NCBI GenBank assembly: GCA_964036195.1
Contig: OZ038451.1
Location: 2,732,529-2,796,528, forward strand
Length of the DNA stretch: 64,000 nucleotides
DNA from: Sphaerolaimus hirsutus
Lineage: Eukaryota; Nematoda; Chromadorea; Monhysterida; Sphaerolaimidae
Direction of reading: 5' to 3'
Shown: positions 12,326-24,311 of the stretch, piece after piece
How the letters are laid out: every line of letters starts with the position of its first letter
Position numbering within the stretch: position 1 is the first letter of the stretch
Made by a program: the position numbers and the translations under genes
The notes under the pieces: model-generated
The model's input: only the letters and a program-made list of their open reading frames with translations
Database searches by the model: none
What the model was told of the DNA's origin: nothing

Positions 12326-12560
12326 CAGCCAAAAAGATCAAAATTGCAATAAATATAACAAATATTAGCTAAAAATAGATATATAACCATGTATATAGAT
12401 AAAAATAGATATATCACCATGTATATCGATAAAAATAGTCATTATAAAGGTGAAAATTGGCAAAATGGAGACAATTTAAGCAATTTTTGGCTAATTTTGA
12501 GCTTTCACTCTCATTTGTACAACATACGCTTGTGAATGTCACAATGTGACAGTGAAATTT
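12317..12560. repeat. GTTGGCAGCCAGCCAAAA repeat, copy 1
   Basis: Begins GTTGGCAGCCAGCCAAAA and continues with ATATAACCATGTATAT and a block GAAAATTGGCAAAATGGAG shared with copies at 13677-13880 and 23427-23610. The order of blocks is conserved, so it is one dispersed family. Ends are not resolved. Confidence 0.6.
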
Positions 12561-12889
12561 CTGCTTGTGACACCAACAATTCCGCTTGTGACATTCACAA
12601 GTGCACAAGCACTTACGCAGGGGTGCAGAAATGCAGAATCAGATATCAGATATAGAATGAACCACTCAGAGTAAGTCATGTAAATTTCAGCCACTTTTCA
12701 CTGCAGGTGGATATCAGTCAGAAATGGGACGTTACTATGTGAGGCAATTCAATGTGGTAATGAAATTCAACGAAATGGCATTAAACTGGACTGTGATGCC
12801 AAATCGAATGATACATGCTACGCGTAGGCATGCTGTTGTTTCACTGGAAAATTGAGATCACTCTGTATGTGGCATCCAGCCCTACACAC

Positions 12890-13359
12890 CATAGTTGTTA
12901 AAAAGTATGTAATTTTACTCACAAAATATGCATAGGTACTAGAGTACTGAGTAAATACGTTTATACGTATATGTAAATACTTTTTGAAAGTACTCGAGTA
13001 CAGGAAACGTATACTTTTATATAGACTTTTTAAAGGCATAGAAAGGAAAAATGGGATCAAATAGGGTAAAAATGAGAAAAAATTATCTAGAATGTGTATT
13101 TAAGCACAATTGTAGTCAAAAAGGGCTGAATATAGGCAAAAAGTTATGAAAATTAGTGATTATGAGTGGAAATTGGGGCGAAATTTTTTCAAAAATACGC
13201 TCTTTTTACGTTTTTCTGGGGGGAAAAGTATGTTTACTCATGTTTACTCATGAGTAAAAGTAAAAAATCTAGTTTAGATTTTATGTACTCATGGGGTGAG
13301 TAAAAACTAAGTACATTTATGTATACTTTGCAAGAAGTTTGGTACTTTTAACAACTCTG
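12890..13359. mobile_element. hAT-like MITE (CATAGTTGTTAAAA ends), 8-bp TSD
   Basis: Starts CATAGTTGTTAAAA and ends TTTTAACAACTCTG, flanked by an exact 8-bp duplication CTACACAC (12882-12889 and 13360-13367). The interior is full of palindromic ACTCGAGTACTGAGTAAATACG-like units and 'GAGTAAAAGTAAAAA' strings. The same structure recurs at 46744-47244 and in fragments near 33180, 34930, 42300 and 48560-48990. Non-autonomous. Confidence 0.8.
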
Positions 13360-13676
13360 CTACACACTAGTTGAAGTTACATAAAGTCGGCGGACATTTC
13401 ACCCTACAAAATCGGAGAGTTAGAATTCGCTCGCGAATAGAGCGAACACAAAACTTGGGTCCCACCCGGACGCTCGGAATTGAAAAAGAAAAAAATATTA
13501 AAAGAGAAATGGACGCTTCGCCGTGTCCGTGCGTGCACGCCGCCCGTTTCAACGTATCGTTTCAACGTTGTCCGTTGGAAGCGAAACTATTTGCCTGTTT
13601 TAATGACCCTTTTACCGTTTTTGTGATTTTTTCATTCGTTGGCTCTGTTCCAATGGAAGAGTCCCCATATGATAAC

Positions 13677-13880
13677 TTGGCAGCCAGCCAAAATTGCGAA
13701 ATCCGCTATAAATGTAAATAAAAACGCTAACACTAACTATATAACCATGTATATAAACAAAAATAGCGATTATAAAGGTGGAAATTGGCAAAGTGGAGCA
13801 ACTTTTAACGATTTTTGGCTAACTTTGACTTTTCACTCGCGTTTGTATAATACGCAACTGGAAACTGGGATAAGAGCCAA
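13677..13880. repeat. GTTGGCAGCCAGCCAAAA repeat, copy 2
   Basis: Shares the block order of the 12317 copy. It follows a CpG-containing stretch (13370-13660) with an ATG at about 13509 whose downstream frame is unremarkable. Confidence 0.6.
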
Positions 13881-13909
13881 GTTTTCATACGTGACCCGAT
13901 CCATTCCCA

Positions 13910-14098
13910 TCATAAAAATATTGCGTCACAATAATGACGACATGCACTCTCCACTGGAGAGACTGACGCAAATGTTTGTAGGGCGATACGTCTGCCGACT
14001 TTACTTTCAAGTTTCAAGTCAGTTGCACAGATGCCAATAGTGTGTAGAGCCATATCAATATGTAATTTCCCTATATCATCATCAAGATAGAGTGACAC
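13910..14098 (-). other. Open segment, possible exon or repeat
   Basis: The minus strand encodes SLYLDDDIGKLHIDMALHT followed by IGICATDLKLE. Part of the DNA (14014-14048) recurs near 7748-7778, which favours a dispersed repeat over a single-copy gene. No family recognised. Confidence 0.2.
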
Positions 14099-14289
14099 AT
14101 TTTTGTGAATGAGCTACTCTTTTAAAAAATTTGCTCTCAATCTTTATATTGGATATTCTTGAGAAACACAGGCAATTTTGTTTTCCAAATTTGCTTACAT
14201 TTATGAAATTTTCTCAACTTTGACAAACAATGTATTTCAACCAAATTACTTAAATTTAAATGGAGAACATATTCCATTTGTTGGAACAA

Positions 14290-14420
14290 ATAACAAACAA
14301 CATAAAATGCATCAATATACCCCACTCGAAAAACCCACCTCCCCTAAAATTTGGCTGAAGAAATAATAAACCCCCCTCAAAATACCCCCGAATTGAATGT
14401 AAAAAAACATACATGACAAA
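14290..14420. repeat. Fragment of the CCGTAT-family MITE
   Basis: Contains ACTCGAAAAACCCACC, ATAATAAACCCCCCTC and the internal segment shared with 30050-30180 (ACATGACAAA then GTGATTTG-like text). No intact termini. Confidence 0.55.
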
Positions 14421-14614
14421 TTCCGATGTTTGTGATCTGTATAATGCAGAACACACGTTGAAACCGATGACTGAGTGGCGTTAGGGTAGGGTTTATGTGT
14501 ATAAGTTATATATAACTATAAACACAGATACATCTATGTAATTGCTTGATTTTTCTACGTCTGAGTATGGGGAATTTCCAAAACAGGCCTCCCTGTTCAG
14601 GTGATTTTCTAGTA

Positions 14615-15030
14615 TACTTGGCGGACCGCAAAAGTATCATATGCACCCAAAATTCGAGCAGAATACTCATGTACTGTATGTCTTCAAATAGAAGAGCGCC
14701 GTTCTATTTTTTTGTCAACTTTTTTACCTTCTATTGGAGGTGCCGTTCTATTGGAGGTATGCCGTTCTATTAGAAGAAATACGGTATTCACTTTCAAAAC
14801 ATTTAAAAAAAACATTCCAAAAAGAAAAAAGGCTGTTGCCATCATGGCAATAAAAATAATTTGTGATAAATGAATTTACATATTTTAATAACTTAGTCAT
14901 GTCAAGTGTCGAATGTTTGTTTTTTTAAATGTTTTTTTCTTTTTTTGCTTGAACAATTTTTTATATTAACGATGACGTCATGATGGAGTGTTTCGTTTCG
15001 AAAAATGCATAGCGTGCGGTCCGCTGAGTA
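14615..15030. mobile_element. TA-flanked element with TACTTGGCGGACCG ends
   Basis: TACTTGGCGGACCGC at 14615 is mirrored by GCGGTCCGCTGAGTA ending at 15030, with TA on both sides. Another member is at 28621-28799 and a single end at about 40649. Inside it, 14697-14785 carries the CCTTCTATTGGAGG/GTTCTATTAGAAG units of the family at 44243-44680. Confidence 0.65.
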
Positions 15031-15667
15031 TAGTTAAGAATACAAGAACCCTTCGGATGCGGAAAATATTTTCCGGAAAACCGTGCGCCAACATCTACAA
15101 CTCAGAGTCCCAAAGAGACAGTCGCATAACTTTCAAAATGCTAGTCCCGGTACACACATAAACGAAAAGCATCCAAACCAACACTAAAACAAGCGCCGAA
15201 GCTGCTCCTATCGCATTTGAGCAGCTAGTAAGGCAAGTTGGCATTGTGCCAAAATGTCTCCCAGATGATAAAAATTGAGCCAGGCGTCACCTCCAGGCGG
15301 AAAAACTGTGACGATTTCGACAGATCGCATGGCTCAAAATAAAATTCCGAAAGCCAAGAAAATAATTGCCCGGACAAAAAGAAAGAATCCGATTGGCGGA
15401 CATAATTCCGGACACTTTGATTTATCGTCATTTATCAGACAAAAAAAAACGATTTACGTGAAAAGAAAACGTGTAAACAGGCCATTTTGGACAATCGAAA
15501 CTGCTGTGGATGTCATCCGAAAAGATGGCACTTGTGTAGAAAATAGACACTTAACGGGAAATCTCGAAATCGCTATAAAGCGACCAATTTCATCGACCAA
15601 TCCATACAAATTTTTGTTCAGGCTGGAATTTGATTGATTGATAAAATTGGTTGGAAACAGTCATGAC

Positions 15668-16869
15668 TAGTGATGGAAAAGCGCCATGGCGCTGGCGCCT
15701 GGCGCTAGTGCCAAAGCAAAAAGCGCCATGGCGCTTTTGGCGCTTGGCGCTAAAACGCTCTGGCGCCATTGGCGCCGGTATCTGAGAAAGCGCCATGGCG
15801 CTTTTGGCGCTTGGCACCATTTTCTGGTGGCGCTATTGGCGCCTGGCGCCGGCATTTTAAATGGCGCCAAAAAAGCGCCAACCGTGATTTGAAAAATTGT
15901 TATGAGTGAGTGAAATTGACAATCCAGATGATAACTTTTTAGAGCATCTGAATAAATATTGGTAAATATGAGGGTGTTATGGGACATTACCATAAATCAC
16001 ATTGATCAGGTAATATTTGGGGACTACACAGAATAAAAGCAGAGGTGTTAAAATGTGTTTACTTTTTACTCTAGAGGTCCTCATATTTGGATTTGGACTG
16101 TAATAATGTACTGGTATTTTAAGAAGTTTATTTTAATGGTATTTTATTTTAATTTTATCATTTTATGTCTTCTAATCACCTCAAATAATTTACTTTCTTG
16201 AATAGTTCCCCCCTAAAGAAGGTGAACGAAATAATAATTTCTCAGGGCAATTAGCAAATAAAATATTTGCTCTGGATATATGTATCTTTTGAGTAAATGT
16301 AAATACATTTTAACAATAAATTGCTCTGTATAGCAAAAGAAAAATGCTATAAAATCTCAAATAAGTTCTCTCTCTAGAATAATCCAACTGTTAGCCAAAT
16401 GAGAATGAAATGAATGTCCCTTGAATAACTGCGCCTGTGTGTGGGGAAAGCTGTTAGCTGTGTGAGGAACAAAGAACTCCCCATTGAAAGCTCCCTAGTC
16501 GCAATGTTTGGCTGCAAAATGTCCCAGGGAGATTTTAACAATGTATGAAACATTATAGTTGTTGATTGAACTTTAATGGCAAAAGGAAAATCGACTACTA
16601 TGACATCAGTGGTACATCACAGTTATGAATTCATTATTCTGCAAACAAATTGCAGCAATAATTTTTGGCGATGGCGCTATTGGCGCTTGGCGCCATTGCC
16701 CTCTGGCGCCATTGGCGCTTGGCGCTGAGGTCCAGAAAAGCGTCATGGCGCTTTTGGCGCTTGGCGCTATTTTGCTCTGGCGCCATTGGCGCTTGGCGCT
16801 GGGGTTCAGAAAAGCGCCATGGCGCTTTTGGCGCTTGGCGCCAAAAGTCTGGCGCTTTTTCCATCACTA
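15668..16869. mobile_element. hAT-like element with GGCGC subterminal arrays, 8-bp TSD
   Basis: TAGTGATGGAAAAGCGCC at 15668 and its mirror ending CCATCACTA at 16869 are flanked by the exact duplication GTCATGAC (15660-15667 and 16870-16877). TAGTG fits the hAT consensus YARNG. About 210 bp inside each end is an array of GCGCC/GGCGC units in palindromic phrases such as GCGCCATGGCGC; the 0.75-kb centre is unrelated AT-rich DNA. Similar ends with other interiors occur at 41164-42124 and 42632-44918. No transposase frame. Confidence 0.85.
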
Positions 16870-16877
16870 GTCATGAC

Positions 16878-17490
16878 TAATTTTTTTTGACATAGGAGAT
16901 GGTAACTCCTTGCAACTTTTCCACCCCTTCACAAAGCACAGAAGCCCCACACCAAAATGGTGCTGAAAATCAAACCACAAAATATTATTTGAGCAAAACA
17001 TAGGTTGGGGAAATTTCATGCTCAACTGCCCCAATACTTTCATGGGGCACATGGTCCCCAGAACTAGGTTCCTCAGTGTCAGGAGCAACCCATGTCTGCT
17101 TCTTTTGCCATGCCTTTGCACACACTGTTTTGATGGCTGCCGGTGAAAATGTGTAAAAATGCCATTTCAAAAGTGAAATTTGATCTTCATCACAATTTTG
17201 GTGTGGGGCTACTGTGGGTCATGAAGGGCTGAAAAAGATGCAGGGAGTTACCAACTCCTATGTCAAAAAATTAGTGACATAAACTGTCCCCAACCAATTT
17301 TATCAATCAATCAAATTCCAGCCTGAACAAAAATTTGTATGGATTTCCCATTTATATTTGCCAGAAAAAAAACATGAAAAAATTATTTTCAAGACCAAGG
17401 GTGGCCTGAGAGCGTCCCCCCTTGGGTCTATATAGTAAATACTTGGGGGCACCATCACAGCCTGATAGTTTGCATGTGGGGGTTTTAAAA
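16878..17490. repeat. Dispersed repeat shared with 35925-36330
   Basis: The segments TTGACATAGGAGATGGTAAC, CCCACACCAAAAT and the CCCCCAAGTATTTACTATAT block near 17400-17450 recur at 36180-36270 and, on the opposite strand, at 35930-36090. The piece 17290-17345 is also the inverted counterpart of 15600-15660, so it brackets the hAT element at 15668. Confidence 0.6.
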
Positions 17491-17793
17491 CATAGTTCTG
17501 TGAATTTCCCATTTTTACATGCCACCAGTTTATATGCATTTATATACTTTTTTACCATTTTCACCCACTTTAAGCATATTTTCACCCACTTTTAGCAATT
17601 TTTCGCCATTTCTTCCTTCTAAACCTTGCAAAAGCCTATACTGAGCCACTGCATTGTGGTTAATGTAATTATATGTCATCACACTGTTATTGTGTTCTCA
17701 AGTCCATAAATAAAGTACATAATTCAATTTAGTGTCCATTCATGAAGTAAGTTGTCTGTAGTATGGCACTGGTACATTTCTGACAAGCGAAAA

Positions 17794-17945
17794 TTTACTG
17801 TACCGTACAGTACCGTGAACCGCACTTTTCAGATCTACCGTACCATACCGTTTACCGCAAAATTGAAGATTTACCATACCGTACCGTTTACCGCAAAAGA
17901 GAAAATTTACCATAGTGTACGGTTTACCGCAAGGCCGTACCGTCT
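17794..17945. repeat. Four-unit tandem repeat, TTTACCGTACCG type
   Basis: Approximately 38-42-bp units end in CCGTTTACCGCAAA, followed by AGAAAATTTACC-like text. The units differ by several substitutions. No coding meaning; looks like a subterminal array of a DNA element whose ends are not evident. Confidence 0.55.
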
Positions 17946-18559
17946 GCCATCCTATTTGTAACCACATGAAAATACAATATACTACGGAAATATGTATTGC
18001 TATTTATACAAAAACAAAATATTGAAAATATTGAAAGATCAGTATCAAATATTGACAATTTTTAATATTGAATATCGCTATCGAGTCTGGATTATATCGA
18101 ATATCGATTTTCAGGAAAAATTTACGAATATCAATATCGAAAAGTCATATCATTCACAAAGTTCATCTACATCCACTCACGAATATCAATATCAAAAAGT
18201 CATATCATCTATATCCCCAGAAGCAGTGTTAAAGGAAACAGGACGCAATTTTGACTCCAGCAATTTTTATCAAAAATCGAGTGAAATAGGGTACTCGTTT
18301 TTCAATCGTTATATTAAAATTAATCGTTTTTTTCATCCCTACACTAAGGCACCGCTACCACGGCCACTGCAGCAACGACAACAAGAATTACACAATGAAT
18401 AATGATGAGAATTGCACACCTTATAAAGTGGAATCACTCGATAAAGTGCGGCCACCACAGCGAATCACATGATAGGCGAGCTAATCAGACATGCACCGAA
18501 TATAAAACAACCCAACGATTACAATTGGACCAGTGCCAAAAACGAGTCTAAAATAATTA

Positions 18560-18797
18560 GGCGCACCGCACACTGGAAATCGGCAAGGGCGGTTCGGACG
18601 TGTTTTGCAATGTCGGAATTCAAAGTCGGAATTAAAAAGAGGGGTGGAACTCAAAATCGCCCGAAACGACCCAAATTTCAGTAGTTTTTCAGTCTTGTCG
18701 GAAATAAAAACGTCCGAACCAACTGTACAATTCCGCCCGGGTGTTAATAAAAAACGTTCGAACCGCCCTCTCCAATTTTCAGTGTGCGGTGCGTCTT
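18560..18797. mobile_element. Foldback element with GCACCGCACACTGG ends
   Basis: GCACCGCACACTGGAAATCG at about 18563 is mirrored by CAGTGTGCGGTGC ending at about 18793; inner blocks GGCGGTTCGGACG and CGTTCGAACCGCC also pair. No target duplication found. Confidence 0.55.
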
Positions 18798-19531
18798 AGA
18801 GTCCAAACTGAATCGACTTTTTGAGATCGAGATTATTTTTTAATTTTCGGGAGTGGAATTGGGGTCTCAGGATAAGGGAAATCTTTCATCAATTTTCATC
18901 AATTCATCATCTTTCATTGAAAATTTTCGCGATGGGAACTGCAAAATCCTGAATATTATTGGGATCCGAGATCAGGATCCTGTTTGAACCCTGATAGTAA
19001 ACATCAACGAAACAACAGGGCTAGAAATTGGGCTAGGAATACCGCTTGAGACAGCAGTACAAAGAAATAAGGCGATGCAGGGTCGATGTCAGACAGTCAG
19101 GGCGCCCGACAGCCTGTATACTGTATAGTTATGACATATTTATATTGTGTAAAAATAAGCCATGATGTGTTAGTGCTAGGGATGGGAAAAATGTTGTTGT
19201 TTCAAAAACAACAACATTTTTTTAATATAAAGTTTTTTAATAAAACGGTTCTTTTAAAAGCCCCAAAGTCCCCAATATGGTTATGAGTCAAAATTACAAA
19301 TATATCAGACAATTGCCAGTACTTTGTGATTATAAAAATAGCCCTAGAACACCGGAAACACAGAAAAAACAATGGCCAACCCTAGTGGCATGGCTAGACT
19401 ATAAATATTAATTTGACAGAAATCACCACTTAACTGTTACCCCATGGATTTAACGGCTAGAACCTGATGCACAAGTTTACCCAGTGCACAAGGGGCCTGT
19501 GCCTCTGTGCATGTTTACCCGCTGTGCATGT
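18798..19531. other. Unassigned interval
   Basis: Holds a lone GGATCC...TGTTTGAACCCT terminus near 18960-18990 of the GGGTTCAAACGGGAT family, and otherwise nothing I can identify. Confidence 0.4.
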
Positions 19532-19860
19532 CAGGGGTATTCAAGATTTTGACCTTCCAGGGGGTTGGATAGATGGCTAATCGCTCCTCTGGAAGGATAG
19601 ATAGCTAGGGAAAAAAATTGGGGGGTTTGGGGGTTCGTGGGGGTTCATTGTACAGGCTTTTTCATAATGAGAAAAAAAGGTAGAAAAATCGCTAAAAGTA
19701 GGTGAATAATTACTAAAAATGGGTATATAAGCACATATACTACAAGAAATAGCTGGAAATAGACAATAAAACACATGAACTAGTGATTTTGAAGGTGAAA
19801 ATAGATAAGATGGTATGAAAATGAGCGATTTTGAGTGAAAATTAGGGTCTACATGCACAG
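19532..19860. repeat. CAGGGGTATTCAAGATTTTG repeat
   Basis: Starts CAGGGGTATTCAAGATTTTG followed by a GGATAGATAGCTA block and a G-rich GGGGGTTCGTGGG block. Copies at 21722-21935, 22347-22440 and 27512-27712 keep the same order. The CAGGG start would suit a hAT-like element but I could not define both ends. Confidence 0.45.
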
Positions 19861-20142
19861 CGGGTAAACATGCACAGAAGGTCTCAGTCTGCACAAGTAC
19901 CAATATCTGGTGCCAATGTAGACCAAGTGTTTAGAAACGGCCCCCGTACCCGAGCACTGAATCTTCATGGGCACTGCAGGGAGTATGGGGCGTTGGAGGG
20001 GGTACCCCCCAAACGCTCCAGCTATCCACATATCTTGCTAGCGATTTTTCCCTTTTTCCCTTCTAAAGCTTTAAAAACCCTAGATATTGAGCCATATTGA
20101 ACCCCTACCTCTAACAACAACAAGTATACACACGATTAGTGA

Positions 20143-20215
20143 TGGAATGGCGCTATTTGAGGGTGCCAAAGTATGCCGCATTATGGCGCCATTTTACTAC
20201 TTTTGCTACTTGTGC
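20143..20215. repeat. Left end of a TAGTGATGG hAT-like element
   Basis: TAGTGATGGAATGGCGC with two further GGCGCC motifs; no matching right end is found nearby, so this is a truncated copy. Confidence 0.5.
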
Positions 20216-20499
20216 ACTGGGTAAACTTCTGCACCAGCACAGGGCCGGATTTAACATCAACATATAAGACTAAGTGCCAGTACTGGTACTTTGTGACTAT
20301 TATAAATAATTTGGCAGCTTTTTACAAAGGCCATTTGGAAAAAACGTCCTTTTATCAAAACAAGGTCGTTAAAAAAAATTCCATCCCTACACTGGCCATC
20401 AATATCCCTCAGAAGCGATTTTTAAGAAAAATAACAGACCGACACTTATTTAAAAAATCAGGCAGCTTAAAAATCATTTTTTTCCAACCCTAGTCGACC

Positions 20500-21720
20500 C
20501 GTACAAATCACAAAAGCGCCAAACACACGCACCCGAAACAAATCGGACACATCAAATCAAAACAGCAGCCAACTGCACCAAAACACGGCGCAGCGGCGAG
20601 GAGCGCACGGGCGAGACGCAGGACTTGGCACAGCGCCAAAATGCAGCACTGCGCCGCACCGCGTCCAAACCTGCGAGCGAAACACGTACAGCAATGATGG
20701 GTGACAACGGCATTGGGAGATATTTGACGGCGGTCTCGAAAATGACGGCAACAATACGGTGAACATTGAAAACACTTGAAATTTTTGCTGGTGTCAGGTG
20801 TGCACGGAGGGGCGGTCGCCATGCACACTGGGTAGAGGCAAATGCACGACGGGTAACCATGTACAGCGGGTAAACGTACGAAATCGTACATAGCACACCA
20901 CCGGAAAAACAGATGCGGTGTTGCTAATAAGTACAAAGCTGTTGGTGCTATACGCACAGTTGCTATTCACGTCAGTGACAAATTTTGTGGGGGTCGTTAA
21001 ACAATGGAAATATTTTGAACGGCGATCTTATTATTTCGTGACGAAATAATGATGTAATGGCGATCTTATTATTTTGTGACAAAATAATGACGTAAAGAAT
21101 ATGTTTTTAAGTCCCCAAAATGGGCAATAAATATGTCTGAATAGCATCGCTACCCTGAAGAGGGTTACTAATTCGTAATGAGGAAATAAGGTTGTAAAAA
21201 AGTAAATTACCAGGCAAAAATGGGTAAATAGCTAGGTAACAACGTAAAAATCACACCACCTCATTTTTAACAACACCACCCCCCCGGAACACACATCAGC
21301 AGTAAAAAAATATCCAACCGATTTGGATGGCGGCGGGATTCTAATCAGACCAGTGCGGTTGAAACCCGACCCATGGAGTACGGCGGCCAGGTAAAACGGC
21401 AGTTCGGCCGCGGCGCCAGGACGCGGCACAGCGGCGCGCCGCAACCACGAGCTGGAATGGTGCCAAACTAGGTGTTTCACAGGCAAATGCGCACAAAAAC
21501 CGGTGTGCATGTAGAACCGATGCTCGGAAGCTGGGGGCATATCAAGATTTTTGAGGGGGAGGGGGGTGTTTGTTTACTGAGCGGTCCGCCCCCTCCCTAA
21601 TCTTGCATTTTTATCTTGCATCTTGCAATCTAATCTTCCATTTTTTAGCCTTTTTCATGTAAACTTACAGGGACTGAATACAGCGGAATAATATCACACG
21701 AGAAATGATGAACACTTACT
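20500..21720. other. CpG-richer mosaic without a supported gene
   Basis: Two GC-rich blocks (20510-20900 and 21300-21540) interrupt the AT-rich background. Phrases such as TGCACTGGGTA and GCGGGTAAAC recur here and at 19470-19870 and 22620, indicating another dispersed repeat. Overlapping frames of 64-149 codons in these blocks are mutually shadowing, and none has a recognisable domain. Confidence 0.4.
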
Positions 21721-21934
21721 GACAGGGGTATCTTGAATTTTGACCCCCTGAGGGTCGGATAGATAGCAAATCACGGATAAAAAACAAAACATTGTGGGGT
21801 GTTTGGGGGGGGGGGGTTCACGGGGTTCAATGTATAGGTTTTTCAAACGTGTTGAAGGAAAGGGAGAAAAAGCGCTAAAACCTTCCAAAAATCGCTCAGG
21901 ATTGCTAGATAGCTGGGCGCTTTGGGGGGTGGGC

Positions 21935-22347
21935 CGGGTTCAAACGGGATCCCGATCCCGAATCCCGCGAAATTTCGGGATTTTGTGGTCCCGATCCCGA
22001 ATCCTCAATCCCGATCCCGATCCCGAAATTGGAAAAAGCCAATCCCGAGACTTTGAAAATCCGAATCCCAAAAAATGCCCCAATCCCGATCCCGGAAAAA
22101 TTCGCAGCCACATAAGGTGTCAGAAATGGCCAATTTAATCCGTTTTGAATGCCAATTTAATCCAACGTTACTGGCATCCATTATTTTTGGTGTTTTGGGT
22201 CATTTTGTGAAATGTCAGGAAAAAAAAACCTGAAAACCAATTTTTTAGGCCCAAATCCCGAAAAACGCCAATCCGGATCCCGATCCCAAAACTTCAAAAA
22301 GCCAATCCCAATCCCGATCTCGAAAAATCAATCCCGTTTGAACCCTA
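21935..22347. mobile_element. GGGTTCAAACGGGAT foldback with CCCGAT arrays
   Basis: Begins CGGGTTCAAACGGGATCCCG and ends AATCCCGTTTGAACCCTA. In between are many AATCCCGATCCCGA units. The same ends occur at 47414-47571 and 47599-48062. Simple unit arrays directly inside short inverted ends mirror the plan of the GGCGC and GGTGCC elements. Confidence 0.65.
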
Positions 22348-22439
22348 GGGGGTTCACAGGATAGTAGCTAAAAAATTCGCCTCCAGAATAGCTACATAGA
22401 TAGCTGGGCGATTTGGGGGAGCGTTACCCCCCCCAGAGA

Positions 22440-23426
22440 CCCCTGCGAGAAGTGAACAGGCAACAAGGGTCACTGACCAGTTGCAGATGCGGGCAGAGGC
22501 ACGGCTGAATGCGGCAGCGGGCAACGGCAGGGTTCGCACGTCGCAGCTTTCCCCAGCGGTCGGAAGCCTACGAAAAGAGTGTGCAGTGGGGTTCACAACG
22601 AGCACGCAGCCAAAATTGTGCACTGGGTACCCCCCCCCCCACCCCCAAGAAAAAAAAGCAGAAACTCGAACTTAAGCACCGTGTCTAAACACATGGGCAC
22701 AAGATATTGCTACTTGAGCTTTACTTCAGCTCCGGCACAAGTTCATTCTGGCAGCCAGACACAACTGAATTAAAAAGCAAAAACTCCCAATGAGCCAAAC
22801 AATAAAACGGAAGCCAGAACCACACGAATCAACCGACGAAAATCTAGGGGGACCCAAAACATTGCAACCTCATAAGGAAAAATGCACGCACCCATGGAGA
22901 GTAGCGGTAGACACCCGTTTCGGTCCCGAAAATTTCGGCCCGGGACTTTACGGCAGCGTCCATTTCGACAGCAGATAATCCGACAACGAAAGTTGGGCGT
23001 GGTCTCGGAAAGCCTGCGCACGGGAAAGACATTCACTGTGAGCAGAAAAATTGAAAAGTTCGGAAATTGACCAACCATGTCACTTTTGGCCAAGTGCCAA
23101 CTGGGTGAACGTTGGCAAGAGATTGTAGGAACGAAGGAATAAATAAGTAAACAGCTGCGGCTGGGTGTGATTTCACTGCGAACAGCGGGTTTGAGACGAT
23201 TTAAAGAATCATTTGAGGTACATATGTAAATCACAGTAGTATGACACGGAAAACTACGGAACCAGTCAGAAATTTCTTTTTTGACGTTTGTTTTGTTTGA
23301 AACCTGTGTTTGAAACAGAAAAAAAAACAAGAAATTGAATCAGACAACCGTTTGGAACTAGTCCAACATCAAATGAATTCGTGTTGGAAAATATTCAAAA
23401 ATCGTCGGAGTTATGCCGTATGATGA
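22440..23426. other. Unassigned; contains a 186-codon minus-strand frame
   Basis: The frame at 22770-23330 (minus) is long for this AT-rich DNA, but its translation is Phe/Arg/Ser-rich, has no recognisable motif, and no second-exon partner is apparent. A GC-rich block at 22440-22620 has the look of coding or captured sequence but cannot be assigned. Confidence 0.25.
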
Positions 23427-23610
23427 GTTGGCAGCCAGCCAAAAATCATTTCGAAATTGCTACAAAATTAAGCTGAAAATATGTAAATAATCTGTATATA
23501 GACGAAAATAACAATTATGAAAGTGAAAATGGAGCTAATTTTACACATTTTGATCCCTTTGAGCACTCGCACTCACGTTCATATATAATACGCAGCTAGT
23601 AATTTGGACG
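23427..23610. repeat. GTTGGCAGCCAGCCAAAA repeat, copy 3
   Basis: Third occurrence of the block series described at 12317 and 13677, with several substitutions. Confidence 0.55.
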
Positions 23611-23939
23611 TGGGCCAACTTGTCGTACTTGACCCGATCCAAAAGGGTGCATACAATTTTTCTTAGCCCCGCCAATAGGAAAAGAGAGGACAAATATGCA
23701 CCGGAAGTGCCATTTTGTTCCTGACACATTTTTCTCGTGAAACTTACGATATCGTTTTGTATTGTTCTTTATCTGCCTCAGAAATAGTCGGGCTGAATTT
23801 TATTTCACTCTGTTATTTTTACAGTTGCTGCAAAATTATTTTCAAATTTCAAATTTAGTTTTCAAATTTTCAAATTTGTTTGGTTGTTTTGAATTTTTGG
23901 TAGGTTTCTAATCTTTTTGTGTACTTTTTGAATTTTTTT

Positions 23940-24230
23940 AAACAGTTTTCAAATTTTTCTGGGAAAAAATTGGATTTAAAGCTTCAAATGCAGTATTTGG
24001 GTGGTCATCATGTTCATATAACTGTTTAAACCTTATTTTCACAGTCCCAAAAAACCTTATTTTCACAGTCCCTATTCCCAAAAAAAATCGAAAACTTTTC
24101 GAATCTTTTGAAAAAAATTGATTTTTATGTATTTGTCCCCACGTGCTCAAAAATTCGAAAAGTCCAAAAAAATTCAAAAATTCGAAAATGTTTTCGAATT
24201 TTCGAATCTTTTTTTGCCATCGTTAAATGC
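23940..24230. repeat. TTCGAAAA-rich repeat, inverted copy near 36325
   Basis: Text such as AAAAATCGATTTTT, TTCGAAAAGTCCAAAAAA and AGATTCGAAAATTCGAAAA reappears in opposite orientation at 36325-36475, ending in each case by a TGGCAAAAAAAGATT block. Confidence 0.5.
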
Positions 24231-24311
24231 GACATCTCCATCCCAATTGTTCTTTAGCATACTGTACAAAAAACTATATTTTGGAGTTTCGACGATTATA
24301 TTTACAATACA

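Noticed and set aside
11612..12352. 246-codon open frame on the plus strand
   Set aside because: It begins in the arm of a foldback element, mirrors frames in the other arm and runs into flanking DNA; no domain or splice logic supports it.
15275..15637. 120-codon basic open frame
   Set aside because: Its last part is the dispersed repeat also seen inverted at 17290-17345, and the rest has no recognised family.
15672..15880. Regularly repeated GGCGC units resembling a CRISPR-like array
   Set aside because: Units are overlapping palindromes without uniform spacers, and lie just inside hAT-type termini.
22770..23330. 186-codon open frame on the minus strand
   Set aside because: Long, but low-complexity and without recognisable motif, and overlapped by other open frames; kept only as a note in the unassigned interval.
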